From Tulasnella sp. 424 (Eukaryota > Basidiomycota > Agaricomycetes > Cantharellales > Tulasnellaceae): 64,000 nt of DNA. Below the pieces are notes generated by a model, which saw nothing but the letters and a program-made list of their open reading frames with translations, did not search any database and was not told where the DNA came from. Below, one piece after another: positions 48,001-60,145 of the stretch. The stretch is taken from positions 310,001 through 374,000 of the forward strand of contig WSUB01000017.1 of NCBI GenBank assembly GCA_019633425.1. The letters are read 5' to 3'. Each line of letters starts with the position of its first letter. Within the stretch, counting starts at the first letter, position 1. The position numbers and the translations under genes are program-made.

Positions 48001-48824
48001 CGACGAAGAGCAAAAAGTGCGAAAAATCCGTTGATGGGTCGACAAACTGTTTGTAAATTGGGATAGCTACTGCTGCACCGAGACCGAAGGGAATGGTGAT
48101 GCCTCCTGCGGAAATAATTACTGTCAAAACAGCACGCCCGCACACGTCCGATCAGCATAGATGTCGCGAGAGAAAGGAATCGTAACGTTGAGCGTACATG
48201 AGCTCCTAGCATTGCGCTTGATGATGGTGGTATCAATTTCCAGGCCGACGAGGAACAGGAACAGTACAAGCCCTGATGGAAATGAATTCGATGACATAAT
48301 GAGGATCGCGCCTAGTCTTTACTTGGGACGGTGCCCGTGAAGCGAAAGGAGGAACTCACCGATTTCAGCTGTCAAGGAGAGATAAGGTCTTGAAACGGCA
48401 GGGAAGATGTGTTCTGTGAAGCCGGGAATGCGGCCGAAGAGGGTGGGACCGAGGACAATTCCGCCGATCACTTCGGCAATGACTTTGGGTTGGCGGAGCT
48501 TTGCAAGAGCGAGGGCTAGGAGTTGAGCGGTGATAATGATAATGCCTGAAAGGTCAAAGGTCAGACGCGCTGGGGTGTCGAGTGGGGATGGAAAGACGAA
48601 CCAAGTTGGATTGCCCAAAGGCGAATGGGAGAACTAGTTCTGAATTCACTGCAGGTGTATAATAAATGTATTTTAATGAGCAGAGAGAGGCGTTAGGAGG
48701 GATAGGGGGAATCGTACGTTGGATCGTCGCCATCAAGCAGACCGCCTTGCTGCTCGGCGGCTCTCTTGACGATGGCCTTTCCGAGCTCAATGATGGGACC
48801 GGAAAATGATCCGGTTGTGGACAT
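45034..48824 (-). CDS. K+/H+ antiporter (CPA2, KHA1-like), tandem copy A
   Basis: Fifteen exons, starting 48824-48718, 48648-48602, 48545-48360, 48272-48198, 48120-47996, 47930-47820, 47763-47680, 47612-47459, 47391-47348, 47282-47208, 47151-47043, 46987-46910, 46844-46739, 46670-45563 and ending 45498-45034. They give 957 aa. The N-terminal half is a CPA2 exchanger core: '[20 protein letters not shown]', '[14 protein letters not shown]', '[18 protein letters not shown]' and '[13 protein letters not shown]', then '[20 protein letters not shown]'. The C-terminal half (from about 434) is cytosolic, with a UspA-like fold region and an Ala/Thr/Pro linker. KHA1-type proteins exchange K+ for H+ in endomembranes. 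The donor after exon 9 must be the unusual GTTCGT to keep phase. Confidence 0.92.
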
Positions 48825-49986
48825 GATCGTGGAAACTCTTCTGGGTTCGTTACAGCCGTGAAAGAGAGGGGAAGGGAAGGAGGGGAGGGGAGGGGAGGCT
48901 CGGAGGGCTGAGTGGCTTGTTGGGCGAGAGGTTTATAAGGTGATGTGAAACAGAGGCGCGCTCCAACGACTCGGGTGACCTGGGGGCGAAGAGGGGCGAT
49001 TGCTATAAATGGATAAACAAACAACATGAGGCAAAATAGAAGAACTTCTATGGCAATTTTTTTACACCCCTGTATTACTCAGTCTAACTGTGGACAACGG
49101 CAGACTCACCGGCACTTGAAGGCGGAAGAAAAGTCTTGGTGAAAACACTATTATTGGTACGCAAGCCGTGCTCTCAATGGAAAGAAAGTAAAAAGAGGGA
49201 TCCTCCCGACAACAAAAGGCCTTGGCCTGTGAGTGCTTCCGACAGGTACCCCGGAACTCTCGTGGGACCTTTCGGAGACTGCCATCAGTCCGAATTCGAA
49301 TCCGAAGGCACATTAAAGATGGGGAGAGATAACTACCGGCCGAAAGTACACATCTACGGATGCAAGCCCATCACGTCATTGCGCTAGTCATTTTACGGAG
49401 GAGGGACAAGGTTTCATGTTCTCACAGTATTGCATTGCGATCGGTTAGCTGGAGAAACCCATCGACTGCTCCAGGGGTCAGCCTGCAATGTGCCTTCTAT
49501 GGCATGGCTCGCTGCAAACCAAGTCACTCTAACTATAATTTAACGACCATAATTCCCCACATACCCTTAACTCGAGAGTTTAGAGGCAGGTACGTAGAAC
49601 GAAACTCGCGCTCCATAGCGAATCCAACCCCTAAGCCGGCGCAATCCTTCGCTCCCACCCGCCCCAGACGCCCGTTAACCGAGCGAACGACTGTCCACGT
49701 GCCGGTGACATATTCTCAAGTTGTAAATTAAAAGGATCTAGCGAGGGGTAAGGCAAGACAGCTATACAGTCGGTGTCAGTGAAAGTGAAATCGGGTACAA
49801 CGTCTCAGGCAGGTAGACATCCGCGGTCCCGCGTAGGGCCTCAGGCTCAATAAATCAGGATTTTTGGGAAACGTCATCGGACGGGGAATCACATGACGGC
49901 CAACCCCGCCTTACTTGCTTGGCATAGTTCGAATAGAATAAAAACCACAACAGACACCGACGGAAATTCAGACAACCTAATGCCAT
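48825..49986. other. intergenic between the two antiporter copies
   Basis: Contains the promoter of copy A (right of 48824), including a block at 48960-49050 conserved upstream of copy B, and at 49735-49920 a segment similar to 54360-54560. The middle (49060-49730) shows no gene. Confidence 0.6.
48960..49050 (-). promoter_or_regulatory. conserved upstream block of antiporter A
   Basis: On the plus strand this reads CCAACGACTCGG...GACCTGG...CTATAAATGGATAAACAAAC...AATAGAAGAACTTC. It is nearly identical to 53890-53966, upstream of copy B. On the coding strand it contains TTGTTTGTTTATCC next to a TATA-like TTTATAG, about 180 nt before the ATG. It is a probable core promoter element. Confidence 0.55.
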
Positions 49987-52900
49987 TTACACATCCAGAT
50001 TGCTCAAAGTCGCCGACGCTTGCATGACCAACAGGCCAGCCGATACCCGTGAAACCATGAACGCGGTCGCGACGTCTCCCAAAGTGTTCCTCAATTCGTC
50101 CCCCAAGCCACCATGTTTACGGCCTTGCTCCTCGTCTAAAAGAATCTTCATTTCATCCTGGTGAGATTCTGCTGCCAAGCGTTTGCCACGTCCCACAACC
50201 ACGATCAGCCGCTTTTCCGCTGCAACTTCGGACGCTTTGTTCACTAGGGAGTGGAGTGGCCGGGGAGATGACTGGGAAGTGAACGTAATGCGGGAAAGAG
50301 CGTCTTGAACTTGTGGTGTATGCTGAGGTGCGATGGCATTGGGGTCTTCCTGAGGTGCGTATTTGAACCAGCAAATGCTATCAGCCGTGTCCGAAGCAAG
50401 TCGGGTCTGAGTCGTAACATTGGGATAAATCGTGTCGGCCATTCGAGGAATCTGGGATGAATGCGGGAATCAACTTCATCATTCGAGTCGCGTGAAGACA
50501 GATATGGACCTACCGAAGGATGAGTGTCCGTAATAGGTACGGCGTATTCTCCAGCAGCACCAGCGAGAAGGGCCTGTTCGGGGGGTAACTCGCCTTTACC
50601 ATTGGCTTCAGCCTCCGAATCGCTCAATAACGCTTCTTTGGTAACGCGAATGATTGTAGCTGTGACTTCGGGCCTCTCGCATAGCTGCAGGACAAACTCC
50701 AACGCCAGTCGATCATCCGGTCCACCAAAGAAGGGCACAAACAAGTGGGCCTTCGAGCCAAGGACATGATCTTGCTGTTGCACCGCTTGGTTGTCCACGA
50801 ATAACCCAACGTCGGTAGGAGCTGAAGCGTAAAGTCGACGGATGAAATAGGAATGAGCGACAGAGGTATGCTTTTCGTGGCGTGTCAAAGTTGTGGTGTG
50901 CGCTCCGCCCGTAGCACTCTGGCTGCTTGGTCCTGCGAACAGCCCAGCAAGTGGGTTGCTTGTGTGCGTCACTTGGGGTGTTACACCATGGCTCTCTCCA
51001 CTGCCCGTCGTTGGGTGAATAGTGAGAGGGACACCTCCATGTCCTCCACCTACAAGACCCCTCAACGGTGAGGCCCAACTGAGCAAAATCAGCTGAGCCG
51101 AACTTTCCGCTGCGACAGTCCCGACTCGCTCGTGGTAAGTTTCGTAAGTCGAGACTGCAAGTCGATTGGCAACTTTCATGTCGTGAAGACCGGCGAACAT
51201 ATGGAAGACGTTGAGCAGCGGGTCGCGGACCATAAGCTCCTCAGGGACGGAGGAACGCATCAGGTCGGAAGTACGATCCGTCAGCTCCACCAGACGCAGA
51301 GCAGTGACACTGGTCTTCTTGTTGTCAACCGCAGGTTCTTGAGAGTGCCGAGGAGATGGGGAATGAGAGGAACGGCTGGTAGAGGGCGCTTTGGTCGGCA
51401 CTGGCAGTGGGTTTGCGGGTCGAAGGAGTTGAGTGATGGCCATCGCACTCGGCATGTGTCCCATTCTGTCCAACACCACCAGGAATCGCTCCTTCTTCTC
51501 CGAAGACAAACACAAAGCTCCATTTTCTCCCCCTTGCCCTCCAGAGAGGTTAGCAAAGTTGCCTCCAGTGGCAGCGGCACGCGTGCGGAGATGAGGTGGG
51601 TACAGCCACACAACGACAGGTGTGCTAAGCAAACGAATTTCCGTCAAGGCCAAATTGCATGCGTTTTTGGGAGTGCATACGTACCATGCAAATGTGAGGA
51701 CAAGAGCTTCTAATACAAACATACTGAAGACTCGGGTATCCAGAATGCCGGCTTGGAGACCGACGTTGAGGACGATGAGCTCAATGAGACCTGGGGAACG
51801 AGATGGCAAGCTTGAGATCCTCTGCAAGGGGAGCACCTTCAAGGCCAAACTCACCTTTGCAGGACATCAGGGTTCCGATTGTGAAAGACTCTCTCCAGCC
51901 AAATCCAGCAACTCTGGCAGCACCGCTTCCACCTGGGCGTTGCAGTGTCAGGACGCCCTCGCTGAGACACACAACTACCAACCTACCAAAGAATTTTCCG
52001 ATGTAGGCAACCACTAGGATCATGATCGTGTATCCCCACGTCACTCCACTGTCCAGGAGGCCGAGGTTGGTGCTCAGTCCAGAGAGGGTAAAGTACTAAG
52101 AAGGTTAGACCATGTCAGGGCCAGCCTCTCATCTAAAGTTATCCCACACACCAAGGGCAGGAAAATGATTGCAACCATATCTTCTAATTTTTCCGTGATA
52201 GTGATGTTCAAGTTTCCATCGCGAGGCTAGAGAGGCGAAAGCGTTGCTTAGCTTCAGGGAATAAATGAGAGGTTGTGGACGATACGAACGATAACAAGCC
52301 CGGCCAAGAATCCGCCGAAAATGGCATTCACGCCTAGGCCGGAGGATCCGAGGATGGTCAGCTCACGCCGTGGACCAGATCCAGAGCCCAGGCCTACCAA
52401 TCGCATCAGTCACAAAGGCACTTCCAAAGACCAGCAAGATCGTGGCTGTCATGAAGACTGGGGTGGGGCCCTTTTCAGTCGATCCTGTCCAACGGGCGAA
52501 CCAGCTGAAGAACCAGCGGCTTGGGTAGAGGATGAAGAGAGTCCATGCAACCTAGCATAACCAACTGTCGGTGGGTGTTTACCGGAACATGACAGGAGGA
52601 GACGCACGGAAACGAGGAGGATGTATAACGCGGTCAAACTGGAGCTAGCGTTGACGAGCGCAACGGTCAGCGCGAGGAGAACCCAGCCGACCTGTAGAGT
52701 TTTTCGTCAGCCTCAAAAGGTCCCGATGCGAAAAATGCTCAACGCACAATATCGTTCCCCACACCGGCACTGAGCACGACGATCCCAATAACATCGTCCA
52801 GAAGTTTGAGCTCGGTAAGGATGCGGCAAAGGACGGGAAATGCAGTGATTGAGAATGCCTGAGAAAATCGACACCGGAAAAAACCCTTCAGGGATGGCTG

Positions 52901-53765
52901 GTTCGGATACGACGTGTGTGATGGAATACTCACCACCCCGACAAAGAGCAGGAAGTGAGAAAACTCTGTTGATGGGTCGATAAACTGTTTGTAAACCGGG
53001 ATAGCTACTGCTGCGCCGAGACCGAAGGGAATGATGATGCCTCCTGTCGAGATAATTACTGTTGAGAGCATGCCCCCACAGGTCTAGTTAGCAGAGATGT
53101 CGCGAGAAAAAGACATAACAAAAGGTAAGCGTACATGAGCTCTTAGCATTGCGCTTGATGATGTTGGTATCAATTTCCAAGCCGACGAGGAACAAGAACA
53201 GCACAAGCCCTAATGGGATGAACTCAATGACGGAATTAGAATCGCTTCAGAGTCTTCGTTTAGACGACGGCGCCCGCATGAAGCGAAGGCAAAGCTCACC
53301 GATTTCAGCTGTCAAGGAGAGATAAGGTCTTGAAACGGCGGGGAAGATATGCTCTGTAAAACCGGGAATGCGGCCAAAGAGTGTTGGACCGAGTAGAATT
53401 CCGCCGATCACTTCGGCAATGACCTTCGGTTGGCGGAGCTTTGTAAGGCCGAGGGCTAGGAGTTGAGCGGTGCAAACAATAATACCTGAAACAGGTTAGA
53501 GGTGAGATGTGTTGGAGCGTGGAGTCGGAATGGAGAGACCCACCAAGTTGGACCGCCCAAAGGCGAATGGGGGAACTGGTTCTAAAATCACTGCGGATGG
53601 ACAAGAAATGGATTTCGTGAGAATTCCATAAGGGTTCTTGGGATAGGGGGTATCATACGTTGGATCGTCACCATCGAGCAAACCACCTTGCTGCTCGGCT
53701 GTTCGCTCGACGATGGCTTTCCCCAGCTCAATGATGGGGCCGGAAAATGATCCGGTGGTAGACAT
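49987..53765 (-). CDS. K+/H+ antiporter (CPA2, KHA1-like), tandem copy B
   Basis: A tandem paralogue of copy A with the same 15-exon layout. Exons include 53765-53659, 53590-53544, 53485-53300, 53209-53135, 53058-52934, 52858-52748, a large exon 51624-50514 and a last exon 50451-49987. The predicted length is 958 aa. All exchanger motifs of copy A are present (VGLEID, '[18 protein letters not shown]', '[13 protein letters not shown]'), so both copies appear functional. Differences are mostly conservative in the membrane core and larger in the C-terminal linker ('[17 protein letters not shown]' region). The same unusual GTTCGT donor is kept. Its promoter carries the conserved block at 53890-53966. 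Confidence 0.92.
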
Positions 53766-55775
53766 AATCCTAAAGCTCCCTGCGTTCGTGACAGTCGTGA
53801 AAGAGTGGAAAGGGGAAGGACGGAGGGAGAAGGGAAGCTCAAAGGACTGAGTGGCTTGCAATGGCCAGAGGTTTTTTGTGGGAAAGGCGGGCTCTAACGA
53901 CTCGGTGACCTGGCTGTTACTATAAAAGGATAAACAAACAACACGAGGCCAAATAGAAGAACTTCCTTGCCCCCCTGTAATCATTCTATCGATGTATAAT
54001 TTCAGCCGATTCACTCGATGTCGGTAACAATATCGGCGCTCGACCGATTTGGGGGAGAGTCCAATAGTAAAATGCCTGAGATCTGCTTGTGGGACTTCTT
54101 CCAGCCCAAGATCCCACAATGACGTAGCACATTGCAGTACATGGGTGGACTGGCAAAACCCGTCTACCCCTAGAGAGCAACTAACCGCGAGCCTCCGATG
54201 AGACGACCTGCCGGAAAATAAGTCATTCGATGAATTGGTTTCGATTATCGTCTACGTAACTCCCGACCCGTCAGCGGATCAACCCCAAGCCATAAGTACT
54301 CTAACGCTCCCCAACAGTCGCCGCGCCAATTATACTTGGTGCCGAACGCGCACCCACAAGTCGTTAAATAGCGAAATCTAGTGAAGGGTTGGGCAAGAGA
54401 GTTGTGTCAGAGAAATCGGTTACAACAGCGGGGGTGGTCGGGAAATCGAATCAGTCTAATGGCTGGAATTTGGAGACATCCGTGGTCCGCAGGACCTCAG
54501 GCTCATTAAATCAAGATTCGAGAAACATCATCGGAATGGGGATTAAACGACGATTAACCCCACCTTACTCAATTTCACCCTTCGGACACCAAGTTGACTG
54601 TTGAAACACACTATAACAAGGGAGGCACTATCAAGAGTCAAGAGTACTTGATCATTGCACTTGATCATTCTATTTGAGCACTGAAAGGGTGTCCACATGC
54701 AGGATACATGCCTTGCCGGTGCACGTATAAGTAAACGGAACTTTGAGCGCGTTCGGCGGCCACATGAATACCATTAAAACTAGTACAAGAAATGACCTCA
54801 GTCAGTAAGCACCGAGATGAGTAGAATGGTTGGCGAAGGGTATCAGGGAAATCAAGCAGTCCTTCGTAGGCCCGTGGACCTCGGTCCATGTTGACGTCCG
54901 AAGAAAAGAGTTGCAAGAAAGGAAATGATGCTTACCTACAACTACAAACATATCGAACCCGCACGTTTCATGCATCGAAGAACAAGGAACGAACGAAAGG
55001 GGAATGATAGAAGAGAATGTTGCAGCTAGAAATGGCACGCCCCCCCGCTTGCGCATTCGACAAGGGGACGCTTCCTATGTTAGACATGCATTCCGTTCTC
55101 CGGTTGAAGCCGTGGCGCCAGCCCAATCGTAGAAAGATCGGGCTAGCGTGGCATAATGGCCACCGTTGCTTTTTTGATCGTGAAGAAGAAGAGTGAAAAT
55201 TGATGCGAGGGGTTTATAAGGAAATCGGAGGTGGTCCGTGCGTATCTCCGTCGAGCAACTGCTCCGACGGCATCGAGTTCATCGTATCCCACCTTCCATC
55301 GCGTACCCAAGAACATTAGTCGAAGTTCAATGGGTCAAGAGCGACTCCCGATACTGGCATGTGTGACCTAGACTCAGAAAAGAGCGTATTCCTCGAGTTC
55401 GGTGCTCGTTAAGCCCACCTAGGCCGGCATAGAGCGACTTCCGCTGTGCCGTGTTTCTGGCATTTACTACAAGTCACTATCTCTAACGCGCGTATGTACA
55501 TATTTCATCATGTCCATACCCCAGGGCGTTTTGAGAAGGATGCCCACATCTGGCTTCGTAGAAGCCACGAGCCACCACGACACATGGGAACGCCCACATA
55601 GCCAAGTGCGCCTTTGGAAGCCTCAGGCTGCACGTTCAAACGGGTCTCCCAATCGGAGACAGCGTCTCCGCCATTCGTGCATGGTGGCCTTGTCTTGGCG
55701 CCCCAAATGATTTCACCCTTAAATCCATCGTCGAAGGTACTTACATGGGGTTCGACCTCTAATCGTCTTACGAAC
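53766..55775. other. intergenic upstream of antiporter B and 5'-nucleotidase
   Basis: 2.0 kb. The left end holds the copy-B promoter block (53890-53966). 54360-54590 is similar to 49735-49920 and marks the far end of the antiporter duplication. The rest (54600-55775) shows no gene, RNA or repeat that I can support. Confidence 0.55.
53890..53966 (-). promoter_or_regulatory. conserved upstream block of antiporter B
   Basis: Counterpart of 48960-49050, with CTAACGACTCGG, CTATAAAAGGATAAACAAAC and AAATAGAAGAACTTCC on the plus strand. Conservation in otherwise diverged flanks points to a shared promoter element. Confidence 0.55.
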
Positions 55776-57838
55776 ATGGCCCCAGTCCGCTATGCATTGC
55801 TGGCCTCGCTCCCCCTTTTTGCTCTTGCCTTCTCTGCATCTCCAGATTCGTTGTGGTCAGACACCCACCTCGTCTCTCGACGCTACTCATCACCCCACTC
55901 GAAGCGTTTTATCGACGACGCGGGCCGTTACAACATCACGATACTCCACCTCAACGACGTCCACGCTCACCTCGACCAGTTCACCGCTTCCGGGACAGAC
56001 TGCCATCCAGAGAACGGGAAACCATGCTATGGGGGATATGCGAGGTTCAAGACGAAAGTAGACGAGTTGAGGGGAGTTTACAAGGACTCGTTGTTGATAA
56101 ATGCTGGAGATGAGTTTCAGGTGGCATACATTCTCGGCATCGTCGTCATGTAAAGCGCTGAGATGTGTTTACGGTTCGACATAGGGCACGCTTTTCTACA
56201 CCTACCTTGGGCCTTCGGTGATAGCGGAAACCATCAACCAGCTCGGATTCGACGCTATCACCTTGGGGAACCACGAATTCGACGGCGGAAATGGCCCTCT
56301 AGTCAAGTGGATCAAGGAGCTTAATTTCTCCATGATCTGCGCGAACGTCAACTCAACAGACAAAAGTCTGGAAGAGGTTTTGGTTCCATACAAGGTCTTC
56401 CCGCAACACGGCCTAGTCATAGTAGCTGTGACGACTGCTGATATCCCCGGAATATCAAATCCAGATGAAGGTGCGTTCAATATGAGCTGGGCTGATGTTT
56501 AGGATCTTAGGATGAACTCCTTCGCTCAGGAACGACCTTTTTGGACCCAACCGAGACGGTCCAGAAGACGGTTGACTACATATTGGAACACGAAGACGTG
56601 AGAAGAATAGTGGTTATGACACACATTGGGTAGGCTCTAAAGTCGTTGCGTGGTGAGGCGATGGATTGACAGGACAGGAGTTTAGATACGACCTAGATAT
56701 CAAACTCGCAAGGAACACTCGGAACGTGCATTTGGTCGTCGGAGGTCATTCACACACCCTGCTTGGAAACTTCACTGGGGCTGCTGGCCCTTACCCAACG
56801 ATTGTGGAGAACCTAGATGGGGAAGAGGGTCTGTGATGCACGCCTTCTCTAACCGCCACGTCCTTTTAATCTTTACCTTGGTGCTTCAGTCTTCGTCGTC
56901 ACTGCAAGCAAGTGGGGACAGTATCTCGGCAAGATAGACGTCGCATTCGACTGCGAAGGCAAGATAGTCGCGTACACGGGCTCTCCGATCCTCATGGACG
57001 CCACCATACCATTCTCCGAACCTCTACAATCGCAAATCTTGGAATGGCGCAAGAAGTTCGATGCCATCGGCTCCGTCGTGGTCGGTGAAACTTCGACGTC
57101 TCTGGATCAGACTACTTGTCAGCAGAAAGAGTGCAATTTGGGTGATGCCATTACCGATGCGATGATAGAATACAGACTTGCAAATGGTGGACATCCGGAC
57201 GGAGCGATCATGAACGCTGGCGGGATTCGAGCGAGTATCGATGCGGGTCAAATCACGAAAGGGGGCATCTTGCAATGTTTTCCATTTATGAATGCCGTGG
57301 TCGACTTGGAGTTTACTGGAAAGCAGTTGTGGGATATTTTTGAAGGTAGGAGCATCTCCTCTGCATGAGCTCTGGATTAAAGGAAATTGTTTAGGCATAG
57401 TGTCGCAGAAGAATTCTGCCGGAGAAACTGTCACATCTTTCGTCCAAGTGTCGAAAGGAATTCAGTTCACCTACGATCCCTCGAAACCTCAAGGTTCTCG
57501 GTTGGTTTCGCTCAGCGTTGGGCAGGCTGACCCCGTCCCTCCTATCGACTTGACGAAGGAGTATACCATTACAACGTTGGATTACATTGCCACCGGAGGC
57601 AAGTATTGAATATTGGCGACATTCTTACGACTGGGGGCTGATGTCGTGCTTTGCAGGAGATTTCTTCATACCCAAGGCTGAGCAACAACCATTTATTACG
57701 CTGGACACACTCGATGTCATTTTCAACGACTATGTCTCGACACATTCTCCCTTAAATATTGGGCTATCCGGAAGGATTAATCAGGTACATTCTACGTCTG
57801 GTAGGAGGTGGAATATGGAGTGGTCGAAGGACTGGTAG
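55776..57838 (+). CDS. secreted 5'-nucleotidase / metallophosphoesterase
   Basis: Exons 55776-56120, 56185-56470, 56530-56629, 56686-56828, 56890-57345, 57395-57598 and 57657-57838 give 571 aa. A signal peptide (about 1-20, 'YALLASLPLFALAFSASP') precedes the calcineurin-like domain. That domain has LHLNDVHAHL (metal-binding Asp/His, 61-65), GDEFQGTLFY, LGNHEFDGG (142-150) and the metal-binding GGHSHTLLG. The C-terminal nucleotide-binding domain has 'MNAGGIRASIDAGQI', 'FPFMNAVVDLEFTG' and 'YTITTLDYIATGGDFF'. The family hydrolyses extracellular nucleotides (AMP, UDP-sugars) at the cell surface. The last intron uses a GC donor (GCAAGT), needed to read GGDFFIPKAE. No GPI tail is seen; it ends KDW. 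Confidence 0.92.
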
Positions 57839-57965
57839 TGGTCGAGGGCGCACGTTGTTGTTCTTTGTTTATATCATTATGTCACGTCCCCAGCGAAAAT
57901 TCGAGAGTGCATCCCCAACTAGACTGACGTCCCTCTTACCCGTCACCCACCATCAACCTTTCACC

Positions 57966-60145
57966 ATGTCCACCGCTGTGCTCACCCCAGAGGCGACTCC
58001 TCCAGAAAAGAAAGTGTTAAAGCAGACCGACGAATACGTTCGGTTACTCCAGCACGCCCTTACACGCCTTCAATCCACTCCACCTCGTCTCATCCTTTCA
58101 CCAGCAACCCAACCTCGCCGAGGAGCAGTAGCTATCATCATCCATATAATTCCACCACCTGGCTATTCTCTACCACCTCAGGAGCAATACGAGTGCCCAA
58201 CCACTTTGCAAGACCTATTCGACCAGGACTGGGTCAATCAGCCGGGATGCGTCGCTGAGGTAGTTTACATTCAAAGGGAGACAAATCCGGACGCAAGTTC
58301 TTACAACCCAAGTTCGGCGAGCGTCAGTGGGAAACACGTCGCTTTCCCGGGTGGAAGGAGGGAGGCAGACGATGAGAGCGAGAGATACACTGGTGAGTCG
58401 TCACTATCTCTAGCGCTTCGCCAAGCCGAGCGGAACGTCGCTTTTTCGGGAAACATTCGCTCGCCCTCCCCACATCCTTGATATCGACGTGACTTGAGGG
58501 GCCATACTACGCCTATTGTCCCATTTGCTATCATTACGCGTCCCCCGACTAGCTCGGCGGCCTACGCAAAATTGCCGGCATTGTAACACGTCGGCTTCGA
58601 ATGCTGCCCTCTTGGGCGCACGGGTCACGAGAGTGAAATTGTGCCTGCTGTGGACACCATTTCGATCATTCTCTCCATACTTTTTTACCCCGCGCTCGCG
58701 TTTCTTGACGTTCCGGACCCACCCGTTGTCAAGTTCTGTTCCGCTAATGATATCTGAAATACCAGCTATGCGAACTACGTGGGAGGAGCTCGGCATCGAC
58801 CTCGCTGACAAGGAATGGCTGACTGTTGGACAAATGGACGACCGCGAAATTACGACTTCGTTAGGGAAGCGATTGCTCATGGTAAGCATTCATTCAATTT
58901 CACACGTCTTGACCTCACCTGGAGCTAACCCCAACTTTTATATAAGATTATTTCGCCTTTCGTTTTCATTCGCACTTCACCCTATCCATTCCACCCAACA
59001 CCCCCGGATGTCATTGATGACCCAACCGCTCCACCACCCATCCCCCCCACTATTTACTCCGTACCATTATCGTACCTGCTTTCCCCATCGGCGACTTGGT
59101 CCAACGTGACAATCGACATCTCGTCTCGGCTCGGTCCAGGCCGATTCCTCGGGGGTAAAAAAACAACTAGCAAGCGACGGCGCGCCGCCAGCGACCTCAA
59201 TGCTAGGGAGAGGGGCACAGCATCACCACCCCCACCTGAAGGAAGCGCAGAGGAAGCAGCGATGATCGCCTCCAGCGGCGTGGGCTTTTGGTTATGGGCC
59301 CTTCGACTATCCATTGGGTTCTGCTTCCGTACCTTGGTTGGAGATATGAGGTTTGCAGCTCTCATCCTGCAAGGTCGTACGATCCCATACGCTCCGGGAA
59401 CATCGAGCACTCGATTGCATGATGCAGATGAAGGAGACCTGAAGCTTTGGGGTTTGACGCTGGGCATGACGCTCGACCTCCTTTCTGGAATGCAACCCCA
59501 CCTCTACCAAGCACCAAATGCCTCGGCTGGAGCCCAAACACCAAAACCGTTCAATGCGAAGGGAAACAAAGAAGCTATATACACCGCAGACTCGGAACTT
59601 CGATCAAGAGGTTCTCTCGGGAGGCGCAGCCTGGAGACGGGATGGGCGCCTCCGTCTAACGACAACGATCCTTTACCCTCCCCTCCACCGACGAAGGAGC
59701 TCATGCGGCAGTTAGGGGAGCTTAGAGACTTGGAGGGGGCAAATATCTGGACACCAAGCATGACTTGCGTCTTCCCAAGGTTCTCAATTCCTGACGTCAA
59801 TTTCTGGATCTGGTACGTGCAACAGGGTTGAAAGGGTTACCATATAGTCTGATCTCTGTTTTTACCAGGGTGTTTGGCAAGCGATATCGTCGGGTAGTCA
59901 GAGGATGGGAATACAGCATTCGAGAAGGTGGTGCAGCGGACCGAAGGTTAGCTTTTCCGGTTTCATTCTACCGAGCGGATGCTGAAGAGATTCCCTCTTG
60001 ATTCAGGGTCAACTGGTCAGGTCAAGCGCTTGCGGCCTTTTATGATGCAGTTCGCAAGGCGCTCCTTCTTGTTATCATCGCACGTATCGTTGGGATTCTG
60101 TTAGCGATCGGATTTTCAGGCTGGTGGTTCTTGAAGAGGTGGTAA
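57966..60145 (+). CDS. Nudix-like protein with C-terminal membrane segments
   Basis: Exons 57966-58392, 58766-58881, 58947-59812, 59869-59946 and 60007-60145 give 541 aa. The N-terminal part resembles CoA/nucleotide pyrophosphatases of the Nudix family: 'RGAVAIIIHI' strand, 'VVYIQRETNPDASSYNPSSASVSGKHVAFPGG' region and a Nudix box across exons 1-2 (FPGGRREADDESERYT-AMRTTWEELGID, 127-156). The box keeps WEELG, but the usual RE of REUxEE is RT, so catalysis may be altered. A following 'IISPFVFI' and 'DVIDD' fit the family. The C-terminal 200 residues add hydrophobic helices ('GVGFWLWALRLSIGFCF', 'VIIARIVGILLAIGFSGWWFL'), suggesting a membrane location. Intron 1 is 373 nt, unusually long here. 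Confidence 0.78.

Noticed and set aside
54660..55500. Possible gene upstream of the 5'-nucleotidase
   Set aside because: Open frames under 90 codons with no motif, no splice continuity and no similarity to neighbours.
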